The notes beneath the pieces were generated by a model. It was not told the origin of the DNA. It ran no database searches and saw nothing but the letters and a program-made list of their open reading frames with translations. 64,000 nucleotides of DNA. Origin: Pseudoflavitalea rhizosphaerae. Its GTDB lineage: Bacteria; Bacteroidota; Bacteroidia; Chitinophagales; Chitinophagaceae. Both the position numbers and the translations under genes were made by a program. Position 1 is the stretch's first letter; each line of letters starts with the position of its first letter. Below are positions 44,520 through 53,500 of this stretch, one piece after another. The DNA lies in assembly GCF_003991355.1 (NCBI RefSeq), contig NZ_RCSU01000018.1, positions 27,810 through 91,809 on the forward strand, read 5' to 3'.

Positions 44520-45692
44520 TCATTGCTCCAACATCCATCTATAAACGCCAAGTTCCAAACCTCTCAACTCTGCCAAACCTTTCAATCTGCCAATGGCCGA
44601 GTAGCCGGGATATGTTTTCTTATCGAGATCATCCAGCATCTGGTGACCGTGGTCAGGCCGCATTGGTAGCCGCTTTCCGCGTTTTTTTTGTATCTGCAGG
44701 ATTTCTTTTATCACCGGGAACATATCTGTATCACCACCCAAATGAGTGGCCTCATAGAAATTTCCGTAGGCGTCTTTTGCGGTATTCCGCAAGTGAAGGA
44801 AGTGAATATGCTCACTGAATCTCCGCAGGATGGAGAGCAGATCGTTGTCAGGTCTTACACCCAATGAACCTGTACAATAACATAAACCATTATTGGCAGC
44901 AGGCGCTGCAGCAATGATCGCTGCAATATCTTCTTCCGTGCTCACGATGCGCGGAAGCCCCAGCACGGGATAGGGAGGATCGTCAGGATGGATGGCCATT
45001 TGAATGCCCAGTTCCTGCGCAACAGGGATCACCTGTTGAAGAAAGAAGAAAAGATGCTGACGCAGACGATCAGCATCGATATGCTTATAAGTTTGTAATG
45101 CTTTCAAAACTTCCTGGGGCGTGAAGGCTTCATCACTGCCGGGCAGGCCCAGCAAGGCATTGGCGAAAAGCGTCTGCTTCTCCTGCTCCCGCATCTGTTC
45201 AAACCTGTCTTTCGCCAGACGGACCTCTTCCTTTGTATAATCTTTCTCTGCTCCTGGTCTTTGCAGGAGAAAAAGATCGAAGGCGATGAAGGCCAGCTTT
45301 TCAAAATACAATGCGCGTGCGCCATCCGGCAGTTTCCAACTCAGGTCTGTTCTTATCCAGTCAAGCACCGGCATAAAGTTGTACGTGACCACTTTAATGC
45401 CGCAGGCTGCCAGGTGACGGAGGCTCTGACAATAATTCTGAATATGCCACTGGTAATCGCCGGTCTGTGTTTTGATGGCTTCGCTAACGGGCAGGCTCTC
45501 CACCACCGTCCAGCTCATGCCTTCCGATTCAATGATGAATTTACGGATATTGATCTCCGTTACAGACCAGACATGGCCAGGCGGGATATGGTGCAGGGCA
45601 GTAACCACACCTTCGCAACCCGCCTGGCGGATATCAGACAGTTTAACAGGATCATTAGGCCCAAACCATCGCATTGTCTGGTGCATCAACAT
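44520..45692 (-). CDS. uxuA: mannonate dehydratase
   Basis: A cytosolic enzyme of about 390 residues converting D-mannonate to 2-keto-3-deoxygluconate in glucuronate catabolism. The N-terminus (QTMRWFGPNDPVKLSDIRQAGCEGVVTALHHIPPGHVWSVTEI) and IHPDDPPYPVLGLPRIVSTEEDI, LCYCTGSLGVRPDNDL and MRPDHGHQMLDDL are diagnostic for UxuA. It starts 10 bases past the sugar symporter gene and is the last gene of the xylB-xylA-symporter-uxuA operon. uxaC and uxuB are not in the window. Its coupling to xylose genes suggests glucuronoxylan as the source of both sugars. ATG 45692 has an AGAG just upstream; the ATG two codons on is the other possible start. Confidence 0.94.
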   Translation of the reverse strand: MLMHQTMRWFGPNDPVKLSDIRQAGCEGVVTALHHIPPGHVWSVTEINIRKFIIESEGMSWTVVESLPVSEAIKTQTGDYQWHIQNYCQSLRHLAACGIKVVTYNFMPVLDWIRTDLSWKLPDGARALYFEKLAFIAFDLFLLQRPGAEKDYTKEEVRLAKDRFEQMREQEKQTLFANALLGLPGSDEAFTPQEVLKALQTYKHIDADRLRQHLFFFLQQVIPVAQELGIQMAIHPDDPPYPVLGLPRIVSTEEDIAAIIAAAPAANNGLCYCTGSLGVRPDNDLLSILRRFSEHIHFLHLRNTAKDAYGNFYEATHLGGDTDMFPVIKEILQIQKKRGKRLPMRPDHGHQMLDDLDKKTYPGYSAIGRLKGLAELRGLELGVYRWMLEQ

Positions 45693-45702
45693 AATTTCTC
45701 TT

Positions 45703-47334
45703 TTATTTTGCCACACCTAACGGTGAGAAATAAACGAATATTCCAACAATGATCACCACTACTATCAAACTCAGGATCACATCCCATTTGTTCCAGCTGG
45801 CGCGGCTGGCGGCTTTGTCTTCCGCCACTGTAGTGGCAAAAGTGAGTCCGCGGATATGCTCCTCATCGGGTTTGGGCGTGAGCAGGCTCACCACCACCAT
45901 CACCGCGATGCTGAACAGGAAAAGATAAATACAGAAGAAAAGGAAATTGATGGTAGCGAAGCTATGCAGCAAACCTCCGGGGTTAAGGTTCGTCTGGAAC
46001 ATCTGCAGCGTCAGCTTGGCAAGACCAATTATGAAACCGATCACCATCGCAGTATAGGCGCCTTTTGCATTGAGACGTTTGAAGAATACGCCCAGCAGGA
46101 ATACGGCGGCGATCGGCGGCGCCAGGTAGGATTGAACGCTTTGCAGGTAATCATACAATCCACTCGAGATCCTTCCCATCAATGGGATCCAGAGCATACC
46201 CAGGATCACCACTACGCCGGTAGCGATGCGACCAACTTTCACCAGTTGTTTCTCGGAAGCTTCCGGATGTTGCTTTTTGTAAATATCCATGGTGTACAAA
46301 GTGGAACAGGCATTGTAAACTGATGCCAGCGAGCTCATCAAGGCTGCCAACAGACCGCCGGCAAGCAATCCTCTCAACCCTACGGGCATGATATGTTTCA
46401 CCATTGCAGGAAAGGCGGCATTGGTATCATCCAGTTGCAGCTTGCCCTGTGAATGCAATACATATGCGATCAGTCCGGGGATCAGGAAAATGAAGAAAGG
46501 CATCAGCTTCAGGTAAGCCGCAAAGATGGTGCCTCTCCTCGCCTGCTGTTCATTGCGCGCAGCAAGACATCTTTGTACGATATGCTGGTCTGTACACCAG
46601 TACCAGAGGCCCACAATGGGCGATGCTATTAAAATACCCAGCCAGGGATATTCAGGATCGTTCATCGGAGGGAACATATTCAGTTTCTCTTTGGGCAGCG
46701 CCGCGATCATCGCATCCCATCCGCCCACTTCTCTCAGTCCCAATACCATCAGCATCAATGAACCGATCAGCAACACGATGGCCTGGATGGCTTCGGTATA
46801 CATCACGGCATGCAATCCACCGAAGATGGTGTACACTCCGGTTACCACAACAAGAATAATGGCGCCCGTCCAGAAATCCACGCCCAGGAACTGGTTGAAC
46901 ACCAGCGCACCGGCAAAGATGGTCACAGATGCTTTGGTGATCACATAACTGAGCAGTTGAATGATACTGAGCAATCGTCTGGATTGAGGGTTGAACCTTC
47001 GTTCCAGGAACTCGGGCATGGTGTATACCATACTACGCATGTAAAAAGGAACGAAAACCCACCCGAGGATGAGCACGATATAACTGTGCAATTCATAGTG
47101 CCCCAGCACTGTTCCGGATTTGGCTGCGGAACCGGCAAGGCCTACAATATGCTCTGAGCCTACGTTTGAAGCCAGGATACTTGCGCCGATCACGAACCAG
47201 CCGAGATTGCGGTTGGCCAGAAAATAATCGGAAGCAGACTCCTTGCTCTTACGGATACTCCAGATAGAAATACCCGCAATCACCAGCAGGTAGATGATCA
47301 CAAAGATCCAATCGACGAATCCTAAAAATTCCAT
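45703..47334 (-). CDS. sodium:solute (sugar) symporter, SSS family
   Basis: A 543-residue inner-membrane Na+-coupled transporter of the SSS family (SGLT-like), with about 14 hydrophobic segments. The signature region is WFVIGASILASNVGSEHIVGLAGSAAKSG near the N-terminus, followed by YTMPEFLERRFNPQSRRLLS, VYTIFGGLHAVMYTEAIQAIVLLIGS and GLWYWCTDQHIVQRCLAARNEQQARRG, close to vSGLT-type sugar carriers. It lies 42 bases after xylA and 10 before uxuA, so it probably brings xylose or a uronate into the cell. The precise substrate cannot be read from sequence. Confidence 0.9.
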   Translation of the reverse strand: MEFLGFVDWIFVIIYLLVIAGISIWSIRKSKESASDYFLANRNLGWFVIGASILASNVGSEHIVGLAGSAAKSGTVLGHYELHSYIVLILGWVFVPFYMRSMVYTMPEFLERRFNPQSRRLLSIIQLLSYVITKASVTIFAGALVFNQFLGVDFWTGAIILVVVTGVYTIFGGLHAVMYTEAIQAIVLLIGSLMLMVLGLREVGGWDAMIAALPKEKLNMFPPMNDPEYPWLGILIASPIVGLWYWCTDQHIVQRCLAARNEQQARRGTIFAAYLKLMPFFIFLIPGLIAYVLHSQGKLQLDDTNAAFPAMVKHIMPVGLRGLLAGGLLAALMSSLASVYNACSTLYTMDIYKKQHPEASEKQLVKVGRIATGVVVILGMLWIPLMGRISSGLYDYLQSVQSYLAPPIAAVFLLGVFFKRLNAKGAYTAMVIGFIIGLAKLTLQMFQTNLNPGGLLHSFATINFLFFCIYLFLFSIAVMVVVSLLTPKPDEEHIRGLTFATTVAEDKAASRASWNKWDVILSLIVVVIIVGIFVYFSPLGVAK

Positions 47335-47376
47335 ATAGCAGTGTTTTGTGGAAAGGGTTTATGTTGATGGTTTCTG

Positions 47377-48705
47377 TCAGATGAACCTGTTGATCAGATT
47401 TTCGAGGTACTCCTGTTTACCGCTTGTTACAGCAGGTTCACCGTTTGCGGCAGCAAAATTTCGCAGGTCTTCCAGTGTAAGCTTTCCCTCTTCAAATGCT
47501 TTGCCCTTCCCGGCATCGAAGGATGCATAACGGTTGGCGCGGATCTTTTTGTAATCGGATTTCGTGAGTACCGCTTCGGCAATCAGCAATGCGCGCGCAA
47601 ATGTGTCCATCCCCCCGATATGCGCATGGAACAAATCTTCCGCATCGGTACTGTTCCTGCGGACCTTCGCATCGAAATTGATACCACCTCCACCAAATCC
47701 GTTGGCCTCTACGATCACCAGCATGGATTCCGCCAGCTCGTTGAGGTTATTGGGGAACTGGTCTGTATCCCAGCCGTTCTGGTAATCACCACGGTTGGCA
47801 TCGATAGAACCCAGCAAACCCGCGTCGGCAGCCACTTGCAGCTCATGCTGGAAAGTGTGGCCGGCAAGGGTGGCATGGTTCACTTCGATATTCAGTTTGA
47901 AATCATTCAGCAGGTCGTACTGGCGGAGAAAACCAATCACCGTTTCACTATCATAATCATACTGGTGCTTGCTCGGTTCACAGGGTTTGGGCTCGATGAA
48001 GAAAGTTCCCTTGAAACCGTTCTTTCTCGCATAGTCTTTGGCGGTATGAAGGAACCTGGCGAGGTGCTCTTTCTCGCGTTTCATATCGGTATTGAGCAGG
48101 CTCATGTATCCTTCCCTGCCTCCCCAGAAAACATAGTTCTGTCCTCCCAGTTCGATGGTAGCATCCAATGCAGCTTTCACTTGTGCGCCACCGTGAGCCA
48201 GTACATGAAAATCAGGGTTGGTGGCGGCTCCGTTCATGTATCGCCTGTTGGAGAAAAGATTGGCCGTGCCCCAGAGCAATTGTATGCCACTGGCCGCCTG
48301 CTTTTCTTTCAGGTAGGCTGTGAGAGTTTGTAATCTCTTTTCATTATCTGCCACATCATTGGTGTAGTCTACTACATCCACATCATGGAAGCAATAGAAA
48401 GGAAGACCGAGCCTGGTCATGAATTCAAATGCGGCATCGGCTTTTTCTTTTGCTTTGGCGATGGGATCAGGATTATTATCCCATGGGAAGATATGCGTTG
48501 GTTCACCGAAGGGATCGGCGCCGCTTCCGCAGAAGCTGTGCCAGTAGGCGCAGGCAAAGCGCAACCATTCTTTCATTGTTTTTCCGGCAACTGTCCTGTT
48601 TTCATCATACCAGCGGTAGGCCAGTGGATTGTCGGTTTCAGCGCCTTCATAGCGGATGGTTCCGATGCCGCTGAAATATTCTTTCTTTCCTTTCACAATA
48701 TCCAT
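47377..48705 (-). CDS. xylA: xylose isomerase
   Basis: A 442-residue cytosolic enzyme converting D-xylose to D-xylulose, with the long N-terminus typical of the class II enzymes. The active-site His/Asp lie in YCFHDVDV, and the metal ligands in [55 protein letters not shown] and FDAKVRRNS. The substrate tryptophan region [26 protein letters not shown] is intact. It follows xylB by 30 bases and precedes the symporter by 42, in the operon driven by the LacI-operator promoter at 50449-50489. Confidence 0.97.
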   Translation of the reverse strand: MDIVKGKKEYFSGIGTIRYEGAETDNPLAYRWYDENRTVAGKTMKEWLRFACAYWHSFCGSGADPFGEPTHIFPWDNNPDPIAKAKEKADAAFEFMTRLGLPFYCFHDVDVVDYTNDVADNEKRLQTLTAYLKEKQAASGIQLLWGTANLFSNRRYMNGAATNPDFHVLAHGGAQVKAALDATIELGGQNYVFWGGREGYMSLLNTDMKREKEHLARFLHTAKDYARKNGFKGTFFIEPKPCEPSKHQYDYDSETVIGFLRQYDLLNDFKLNIEVNHATLAGHTFQHELQVAADAGLLGSIDANRGDYQNGWDTDQFPNNLNELAESMLVIVEANGFGGGGINFDAKVRRNSTDAEDLFHAHIGGMDTFARALLIAEAVLTKSDYKKIRANRYASFDAGKGKAFEEGKLTLEDLRNFAAANGEPAVTSGKQEYLENLINRFI

Positions 48706-48735
48706 AGTAATTGATGTTTTATGATCTGTATTTTT

Positions 48736-50244
48736 TTATTGATCGAGTTTTCCCTGTAGTGCTGCTTTCCATCGCTGGTACAATGGCTCGTAGTGGCTAA
48801 GACCTGATGGGCTTGTAATGCTGATGGGGTGGCGCTTTCCGGATGCGCTTGCGAGATCCGGGTAGATTCCTGCGCCGATGCCTGCGCCGATGGCAGCTCC
48901 AAAGCTTCCGTCGCCTTCATAGAATTCCACTTCCACCTGGTTGGTTTCCACAAATGCGTCCGTGAACACTTCACTCAAAAAGAGATTGCTTTTTCCTGCG
49001 CGCACCACGGTGGGATGGATGCCGTTCTCGCGCATGATATCCAGTCCGTAACGGAAAGCAAAGGCGATACCTTCCTGTACAGCGCGGATAGTATGTGCAG
49101 CCGTGTGTTGATTGAAATCCAGGTTGAGCAGGTGACCACCGATGGTGCGGTTATTGAGCATTCTTTCAGCCCCGTTGCCGAATGGCAATGCGATCAATCC
49201 TTCCGCTCCTTCCGGGACGCCAGCTGCTGCATCGTTGAGAGCTGCATAACTGAGATTGCTGCCGGCAATATTCCTGATCCATTTATTGAATATACCAACA
49301 CCATTGATGCAAAGAAGGATGCCGGTGCGGTTGGTGCCCATTCCTTCCCCTCCCATCTGCTCAGGCAGGTGATGGTTCACATGCGCAAAGGAGTTGATAC
49401 GGCTGGCCCTGTCGAATGCCAACTGATCGCTTACGCCATAGATAACGCCTGAAGTACCTGCCGTGGCGGCCACTTCACCGGGATGCAGCACATTAAGCGA
49501 TAAGGCATTGTTGGGTTGGTCGCCGGCCTTGTAAGCAACGGGAATGCCTGACCGAAGTCCCAGCCTGTCCGCCACAGCCGCTTTCAGAAAACCATGCGGC
49601 GCAAATACAGGATGGATCTCCGGGAACAGGCTTTTATCGAAACCAAAATAATTCAGTACATCTTCCGAGAGTGAATTGGTTTTGAAATCCCAGAAGATCC
49701 CTTCCGAAAGCGCTTCCACAGTGGTATTGATCTCTCCTGTAAGTTTCATACTTACAAAATCTCCGGGCAGCATCACAAAGCGGGTCCTTTTGTACAGATC
49801 CGGTTCGTGTTGCTTGACCCAGGCCAGTTTGGCGGCAGTGAAATTGCCGGGTGAATTCAGCAAATGCGATAAACAATGTTCTTCCCCGATGGCTTTGAAA
49901 GCGGCTTCGCCGGTTTCAACAGCGCGACTATCGCACCAGATAATTGCATTGCGCAGCACATGCTGGTTGGCGTCTACCAGTACAAGTCCGTGCATTTGAT
50001 AAGCGATGCCGATGGCGGCAATATCTTTCGGTTCATAGAGACCGGTAGCATGACATTTAAGTATTGCCTGTTTGATATTTTCCCACCACTGGTCCGGGCT
50101 TTGTTCAGCCCATCCGGGTTGAAGGGAGATGATATCCGCTTCCGTTTCGGGATACTGAGCGCTGGCCAGCAGGCGTTGGTTTACGGCATCAACTACAGAA
50201 ACTTTGATAGAAGAGGTACCGGTATCTATTCCGAGGAGGAGCAT
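48736..50244 (-). CDS. xylB: xylulokinase
   Basis: A 502-residue FGGY-family sugar kinase phosphorylating D-xylulose to enter the pentose phosphate pathway. ATP and sugar motifs are present: LLGIDTGTSSIKVSVVD at the N-terminus, AIGIAYQMHGLVLVD, IIWCDSRA, KAGDQPNNALSLNVLHPGEVAATAGTSGVIYG, and RAGKSNLFLSEVFTDAF near the end. It is the first gene of the xylB-xylA-symporter-uxuA operon. The 5' leader is about 200 bases and starts from a promoter whose -33 box is inside a LacI-type operator. A 44-codon frame in the leader stops three bases before this ATG. Confidence 0.95.
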   Translation of the reverse strand: MLLLGIDTGTSSIKVSVVDAVNQRLLASAQYPETEADIISLQPGWAEQSPDQWWENIKQAILKCHATGLYEPKDIAAIGIAYQMHGLVLVDANQHVLRNAIIWCDSRAVETGEAAFKAIGEEHCLSHLLNSPGNFTAAKLAWVKQHEPDLYKRTRFVMLPGDFVSMKLTGEINTTVEALSEGIFWDFKTNSLSEDVLNYFGFDKSLFPEIHPVFAPHGFLKAAVADRLGLRSGIPVAYKAGDQPNNALSLNVLHPGEVAATAGTSGVIYGVSDQLAFDRASRINSFAHVNHHLPEQMGGEGMGTNRTGILLCINGVGIFNKWIRNIAGSNLSYAALNDAAAGVPEGAEGLIALPFGNGAERMLNNRTIGGHLLNLDFNQHTAAHTIRAVQEGIAFAFRYGLDIMRENGIHPTVVRAGKSNLFLSEVFTDAFVETNQVEVEFYEGDGSFGAAIGAGIGAGIYPDLASASGKRHPISITSPSGLSHYEPLYQRWKAALQGKLDQ

Positions 50245-50247
50245 GTT

Positions 50248-50382
50248 TTATCGGGTGATTTTAATGGTTCGTAACAGCAAGAGAGCGGATAAGCGCGAAT
50301 GAGTGACTGAACAGATGAAAGGAAGAGCCCGGAACCGGGTCCATTCAGCAACAGGTAATATAAAGGAGTTGATCTTCTTCAT
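50248..50382 (-). other. open leader frame before xylB
   Basis: A 44-codon frame begins at an ATG in the sequence CTGCTATATGAA and ends TAA three bases before the xylB ATG. The same 12-base start context occurs in the susC leader (59468-59479), where it opens a 98-codon frame. The encoded peptide (MKKINSFILPVAEW...) has no family features. Whether it is translated is unknown. Confidence 0.2.
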
Positions 50383-50448
50383 ATAGCAGCTTATAGTAAA
50401 AGCAGGTTTCCTGGTTTATCTGCAATCGTTCATTGTATGCACCGGAAA

Positions 50449-50479
50449 CGAATATACTATCCTTTTTGATATAATGCAA
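50449..50479 (-). promoter_or_regulatory. xylB operon promoter
   Basis: Minus-strand TTG (50477-50479) and TATATTCG (50449-50456) are separated by 20 bases, close to the TTTG/TAnnTTTG consensus. The -33 box is part of the LacI-type operator, so a bound repressor would block it. The susC promoter at 59531-59560 has the same -7 octamer and arrangement. Confidence 0.6.
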
Positions 50480-50489
50480 CCGATTGCAA
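50475..50489. promoter_or_regulatory. LacI-family operator between xylB and lacI-1
   Basis: TGCAACCGATTGCAA, a GCAA-N-CG-N-TTGC palindrome with the central CG typical of LacI/PurR sites. It lies between the divergent xylB operon and the first lacI gene and overlaps the xylB -33 box. Confidence 0.75.
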
Positions 50490-50538
50490 TTTTTTTTACA
50501 AAAAAACCTTCATTTCTTTGTAAACAGAAAGCCAATCC

Positions 50539-51579
50539 ATGCCGGACCAGAAAGAGGTTACCATATACGACATTGCCAAATACCTGAATTTGTCGGCCAC
50601 CACGGTCAGCAGAGGCTTGAAGGACCACCCCACCATCAATAAGCAAACGCGTAAAAAGATCGCAGAAGCCGCGCAGCTGCTTGGTTACAGGTCAAATACC
50701 TTTGCGAGCAGCCTTCGCAGCAAACGAACCAATACCATTGGAGTGATCGTACCACGGTTGAACTCCCAGTTCATGAGCGGGGTGCTGGCGGCTATGGAAG
50801 ACACAGCCAGCCGGGAGGGCTACAACCTCCTCATTACCCAGAGCCTTGAAAAAGAGGAAAAAGAGAAAGTGAATGCCAATACCATGTTCAACAAGCGGGT
50901 GGACGGGCTACTGATCTCACTGGCTTACGACACTAAAAGCATCGATCACCTGCAGCCTTTCCTTAACAAGAAGATACCTGTGGTTTTCTTCGATCGCACC
51001 TGGGACCAGTCCTCCTGCACCAGCGTAACGATCGACAATTACAAAGCTGCCTACGAAGCCACCAAACACTTGCTGGACCAGGGTTGCAAGCGGATCCTGC
51101 ACCTGGGTGGCAACAAGGAAAGAAATGTGTATGCCGATCGTCTCAGGGGTTATAAACACGCATTGCGAGATGCGGGGATCGCGTATGATGAAAAGCTCGT
51201 GCGCATCAGTCAGCTCCTGGAAAGCGCCGGTACAGACGCCGCGGCCTGGATACTGAAACAGAAACCCGCACAGCGCCCCGACGCCGTTTTTGGCGCCAAT
51301 GACACCGTTGCAGCCCACTGTATGCTGGCCCTGCTGGAAGCAGGCATCCGCATCCCGGACGATATCGCCATTGCAGGATTCAACAACGACCCCATCAGCC
51401 GCATCGTTTCGCCTTCCCTCACAACCGTCGATTATAGCAGCAGCCGCCTCGGAGAAACTGCCATGAAGAGCCTCCTGGAGCACCTCAACGGCCTTCCCGG
51501 CGCAAGCAATACCAATTCCATAATCCTGAAATCTGAACTGATCATTCGCGCGTCTTCACAAAAAAAGACATCTTTGTAA
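50539..51579 (+). CDS. LacI-family transcriptional regulator 1
   Basis: A 346-residue repressor. The N-terminal LacI helix-turn-helix is VTIYDIAKYLNLSATTVSRGLKDHPTINKQTRKKI with the hinge helix following (FASSLRSKRTNTIGVIVP). The periplasmic-binding-protein-like effector domain spans about 60-340 (FMSGVLAAMEDTASREGYNLLI, IPVVFFDRTW, IPDDIAIAGFNNDPISRIVSPSLTTVDYS). It is divergent from the xylB operon with an operator between them, so control of xylose genes by this or the sister protein is likely. The second lacI gene follows after 41 bases. The effector is probably a pentose or a pentose-containing oligosaccharide; this is inference. Confidence 0.92.
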   Translation: MPDQKEVTIYDIAKYLNLSATTVSRGLKDHPTINKQTRKKIAEAAQLLGYRSNTFASSLRSKRTNTIGVIVPRLNSQFMSGVLAAMEDTASREGYNLLITQSLEKEEKEKVNANTMFNKRVDGLLISLAYDTKSIDHLQPFLNKKIPVVFFDRTWDQSSCTSVTIDNYKAAYEATKHLLDQGCKRILHLGGNKERNVYADRLRGYKHALRDAGIAYDEKLVRISQLLESAGTDAAAWILKQKPAQRPDAVFGANDTVAAHCMLALLEAGIRIPDDIAIAGFNNDPISRIVSPSLTTVDYSSSRLGETAMKSLLEHLNGLPGASNTNSIILKSELIIRASSQKKTSL

Positions 51580-51605
51580 CCTGTATTTTTTTTATTCAAC
51601 CGAAT

Positions 51606-51617
51606 GCAACCGATTGC
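51606..51617. promoter_or_regulatory. LacI-family operator immediately before lacI-2
   Basis: GCAACCGATTGC, identical to the xylB site, ends three bases before the ATG at 51621. A protein bound here would block passage into or initiation of lacI-2, consistent with autoregulation. Confidence 0.7.
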
Positions 51618-51620
51618 AAT

Positions 51621-52649
51621 ATGAAAGAGAAAAAGGACGTCACGATCTACGATATAGCCCAGAAACTGGACCTTTCTTCCGCCACCGTCAGCCGCGCACT
51701 GAAAGACCATCCCGCTATCAATAAGAACACCCGGAAGAAGATCCAGCAGACGGCCCGCGAAATGGGTTACCGCGCCAATACTTTCGCCAGCAACCTGCGC
51801 AAACAAAAGACCAATACCATCGGCGTGATGGTGCATGAGCTCAATTCAAATTTCATCACTTCCGTACTCGCAGGTATCGAACAAGTGACAACAGAAGCCG
51901 GCTACGATCTGCTCATCGCACACTCTTCAGAAAGCTACGCCAAAGAAGCGGCCAATGCCATGAACTTTTTCCACAAACGCGTAGATGGACTCATCGCTTC
52001 TCTCTCCTTCGATACAGAGAACCTGGACCATTTCAAATTGTTTGAAGAAAAGAACATACCCATCGTTTTTTTCGACCGCGTGGAAGAGAACAGTGAGTGC
52101 ACAAAAGTGATCATCGATAATTACAAATGCGGCTACCAGGCCACAGAGCACCTGATCTCACAGGATTGCAAAAACATCGTAATGGTAACCGCCAATCTCA
52201 AAAGGAACGTGTATGCACAGCGGCATAAGGGTTATGCAGATGCACTTCAGGATAATGGTATCACTTATAAAAAGGAAAATGTACTGATCAAAGACCTCAG
52301 TGAACAGTGCGGGGTGGAGGCAGCCCTGCAGATCCTCAAGATGAAACCCAGGCCGGATGGCGTTTTCATCACCAACGACTTCTCCGCTGCCGTCTGCATG
52401 CAAACGCTGAAAGAGAATGGCGTCCGCATCCCGCAGGATATTGCCATCGTAGGGTTCAACAATGATGCTATCAGCAAGATCGTGGAGCCCAGGCTCACCA
52501 CCATCCATTATCCTGGTATCGATATGGGGGAGATAGCTGCACGTAATCTCATCAATCACCTGGAAGGATTATCGGATATCAGGCATACACAAACGATTGT
52601 GGTAAGATCGGAACTGATCATCCGCCAGTCATCCCTTCGAAAATCTTAA
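51621..52649 (+). CDS. LacI-family transcriptional regulator 2
   Basis: A 342-residue LacI repressor with the same layout as its neighbour: helix-turn-helix VTIYDIAQKLDLSSATVSRALKDHPAINKNTRKKI, hinge ASNLRKQKTNTIGVMVH, and effector domain (FITSVLAGIEQVTTEAGYDLLIA, IPIVFFDRVEENSE, IPQDIAIVGFNNDAISKIVEPRLTTIHYPG). It is more like the lacI-3 gene at the window end than its direct neighbour: over the first 123 residues I see only two differences, although the DNA differs at many third positions. It has its own operator directly before the ATG. Confidence 0.92.
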   Translation: MKEKKDVTIYDIAQKLDLSSATVSRALKDHPAINKNTRKKIQQTAREMGYRANTFASNLRKQKTNTIGVMVHELNSNFITSVLAGIEQVTTEAGYDLLIAHSSESYAKEAANAMNFFHKRVDGLIASLSFDTENLDHFKLFEEKNIPIVFFDRVEENSECTKVIIDNYKCGYQATEHLISQDCKNIVMVTANLKRNVYAQRHKGYADALQDNGITYKKENVLIKDLSEQCGVEAALQILKMKPRPDGVFITNDFSAAVCMQTLKENGVRIPQDIAIVGFNNDAISKIVEPRLTTIHYPGIDMGEIAARNLINHLEGLSDIRHTQTIVVRSELIIRQSSLRKS

Positions 52650-52723
52650 ATGACTATCACCGGCAGCAGATTGCAGTGCTTCAAACCCGGTCATACCGGT
52701 AATTGAAAAACAGTACAAAGAAT

Positions 52724-53455
52724 TTATTTGAACAAGTCCCTGGATGGCATCAGGCTGATAAATGCTTTTACATTGGCTTTGTACTTCCGTTTGTTCAATT
52801 TATAATAGAAAGAACCCTTTTTGGATGTTCCGGTTTCTTTTTCCTTTTGCCTGATCAACAAACCTGTATCGTTCAGTTTCCTTACAAAATTCCTTTTGTC
52901 GAGTTCCTTGCCATACACGCCCTGGTATAAATTGAATAGTTCACGAATGGTGAACTTCTCGCGTAGCAGTTCAAAAAGGATCGGGTGTAATGCAGCTTTA
53001 TACCGTAAACGATCGAGAGCCGCCTGAACCATTTTGCCATGATCGAAGATGAGGCCAGGCAGCTGGTCCAGCGAAAACCATTCGGGCCGGTAGTCCTCAC
53101 TCAGTTGCTGTTTATATTTTTCGATATCGATCAAAGAAAAGTAGACAACGGAGATAGTGCGTTCCAGGGGATCGCGATCGGGATCGCCGAAAACCTGCAC
53201 CTGCTCCATGAAAACACCTTCCAGACCTGTTAGCTGTTTCAGTATCCTGGTGGCTGCATCATCGAGACTTTCTCTTTCCTGAACAAAACCACCCATCAGG
53301 CTCCATTTGCTTTTCTCAGGTTTGAAGCCGCGGTGAATGAGTAATAAACGGATCTCTTCTCCGTCAAATCCAAAGACGACGGAATCAATGGCAACCGCCA
53401 TGCGTTGTGCAGATGAATATCCGGAGGGCATATACAAATATAAGCCATCAAACAT
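52724..53455 (-). CDS. Nudix-related transcriptional regulator (NrtR/AraR-like)
   Basis: A 243-residue protein with an N-terminal Nudix fold (AVAIDSVVFGFDGEEIRLLLIHRG, WSLMGGFVQERESLDDAATRILKQLTGL) and a C-terminal winged helix (FELLREKFTIRELFNLYQGVYGKELDKRNFVRKLNDTGLL). The Nudix box is broken: where hydrolases have REVQEETG this protein reads RILKQLTG, so the catalytic glutamates are gone. That is the pattern of NrtR-type regulators, which in Bacteroides include AraR for arabinose genes. Location beside a GH51 arabinofuranosidase and xylose genes fits an arabinose or pentose role. I start at MFDGLYLY; a second ATG eight codons on is possible. Confidence 0.85.
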   Translation of the reverse strand: MFDGLYLYMPSGYSSAQRMAVAIDSVVFGFDGEEIRLLLIHRGFKPEKSKWSLMGGFVQERESLDDAATRILKQLTGLEGVFMEQVQVFGDPDRDPLERTISVVYFSLIDIEKYKQQLSEDYRPEWFSLDQLPGLIFDHGKMVQAALDRLRYKAALHPILFELLREKFTIRELFNLYQGVYGKELDKRNFVRKLNDTGLLIRQKEKETGTSKKGSFYYKLNKRKYKANVKAFISLMPSRDLFK

Positions 53456-53500
53456 ATCCGAAGCATTGCTCAACAAAGGCTGCCCTCATAGCGGGTACGG

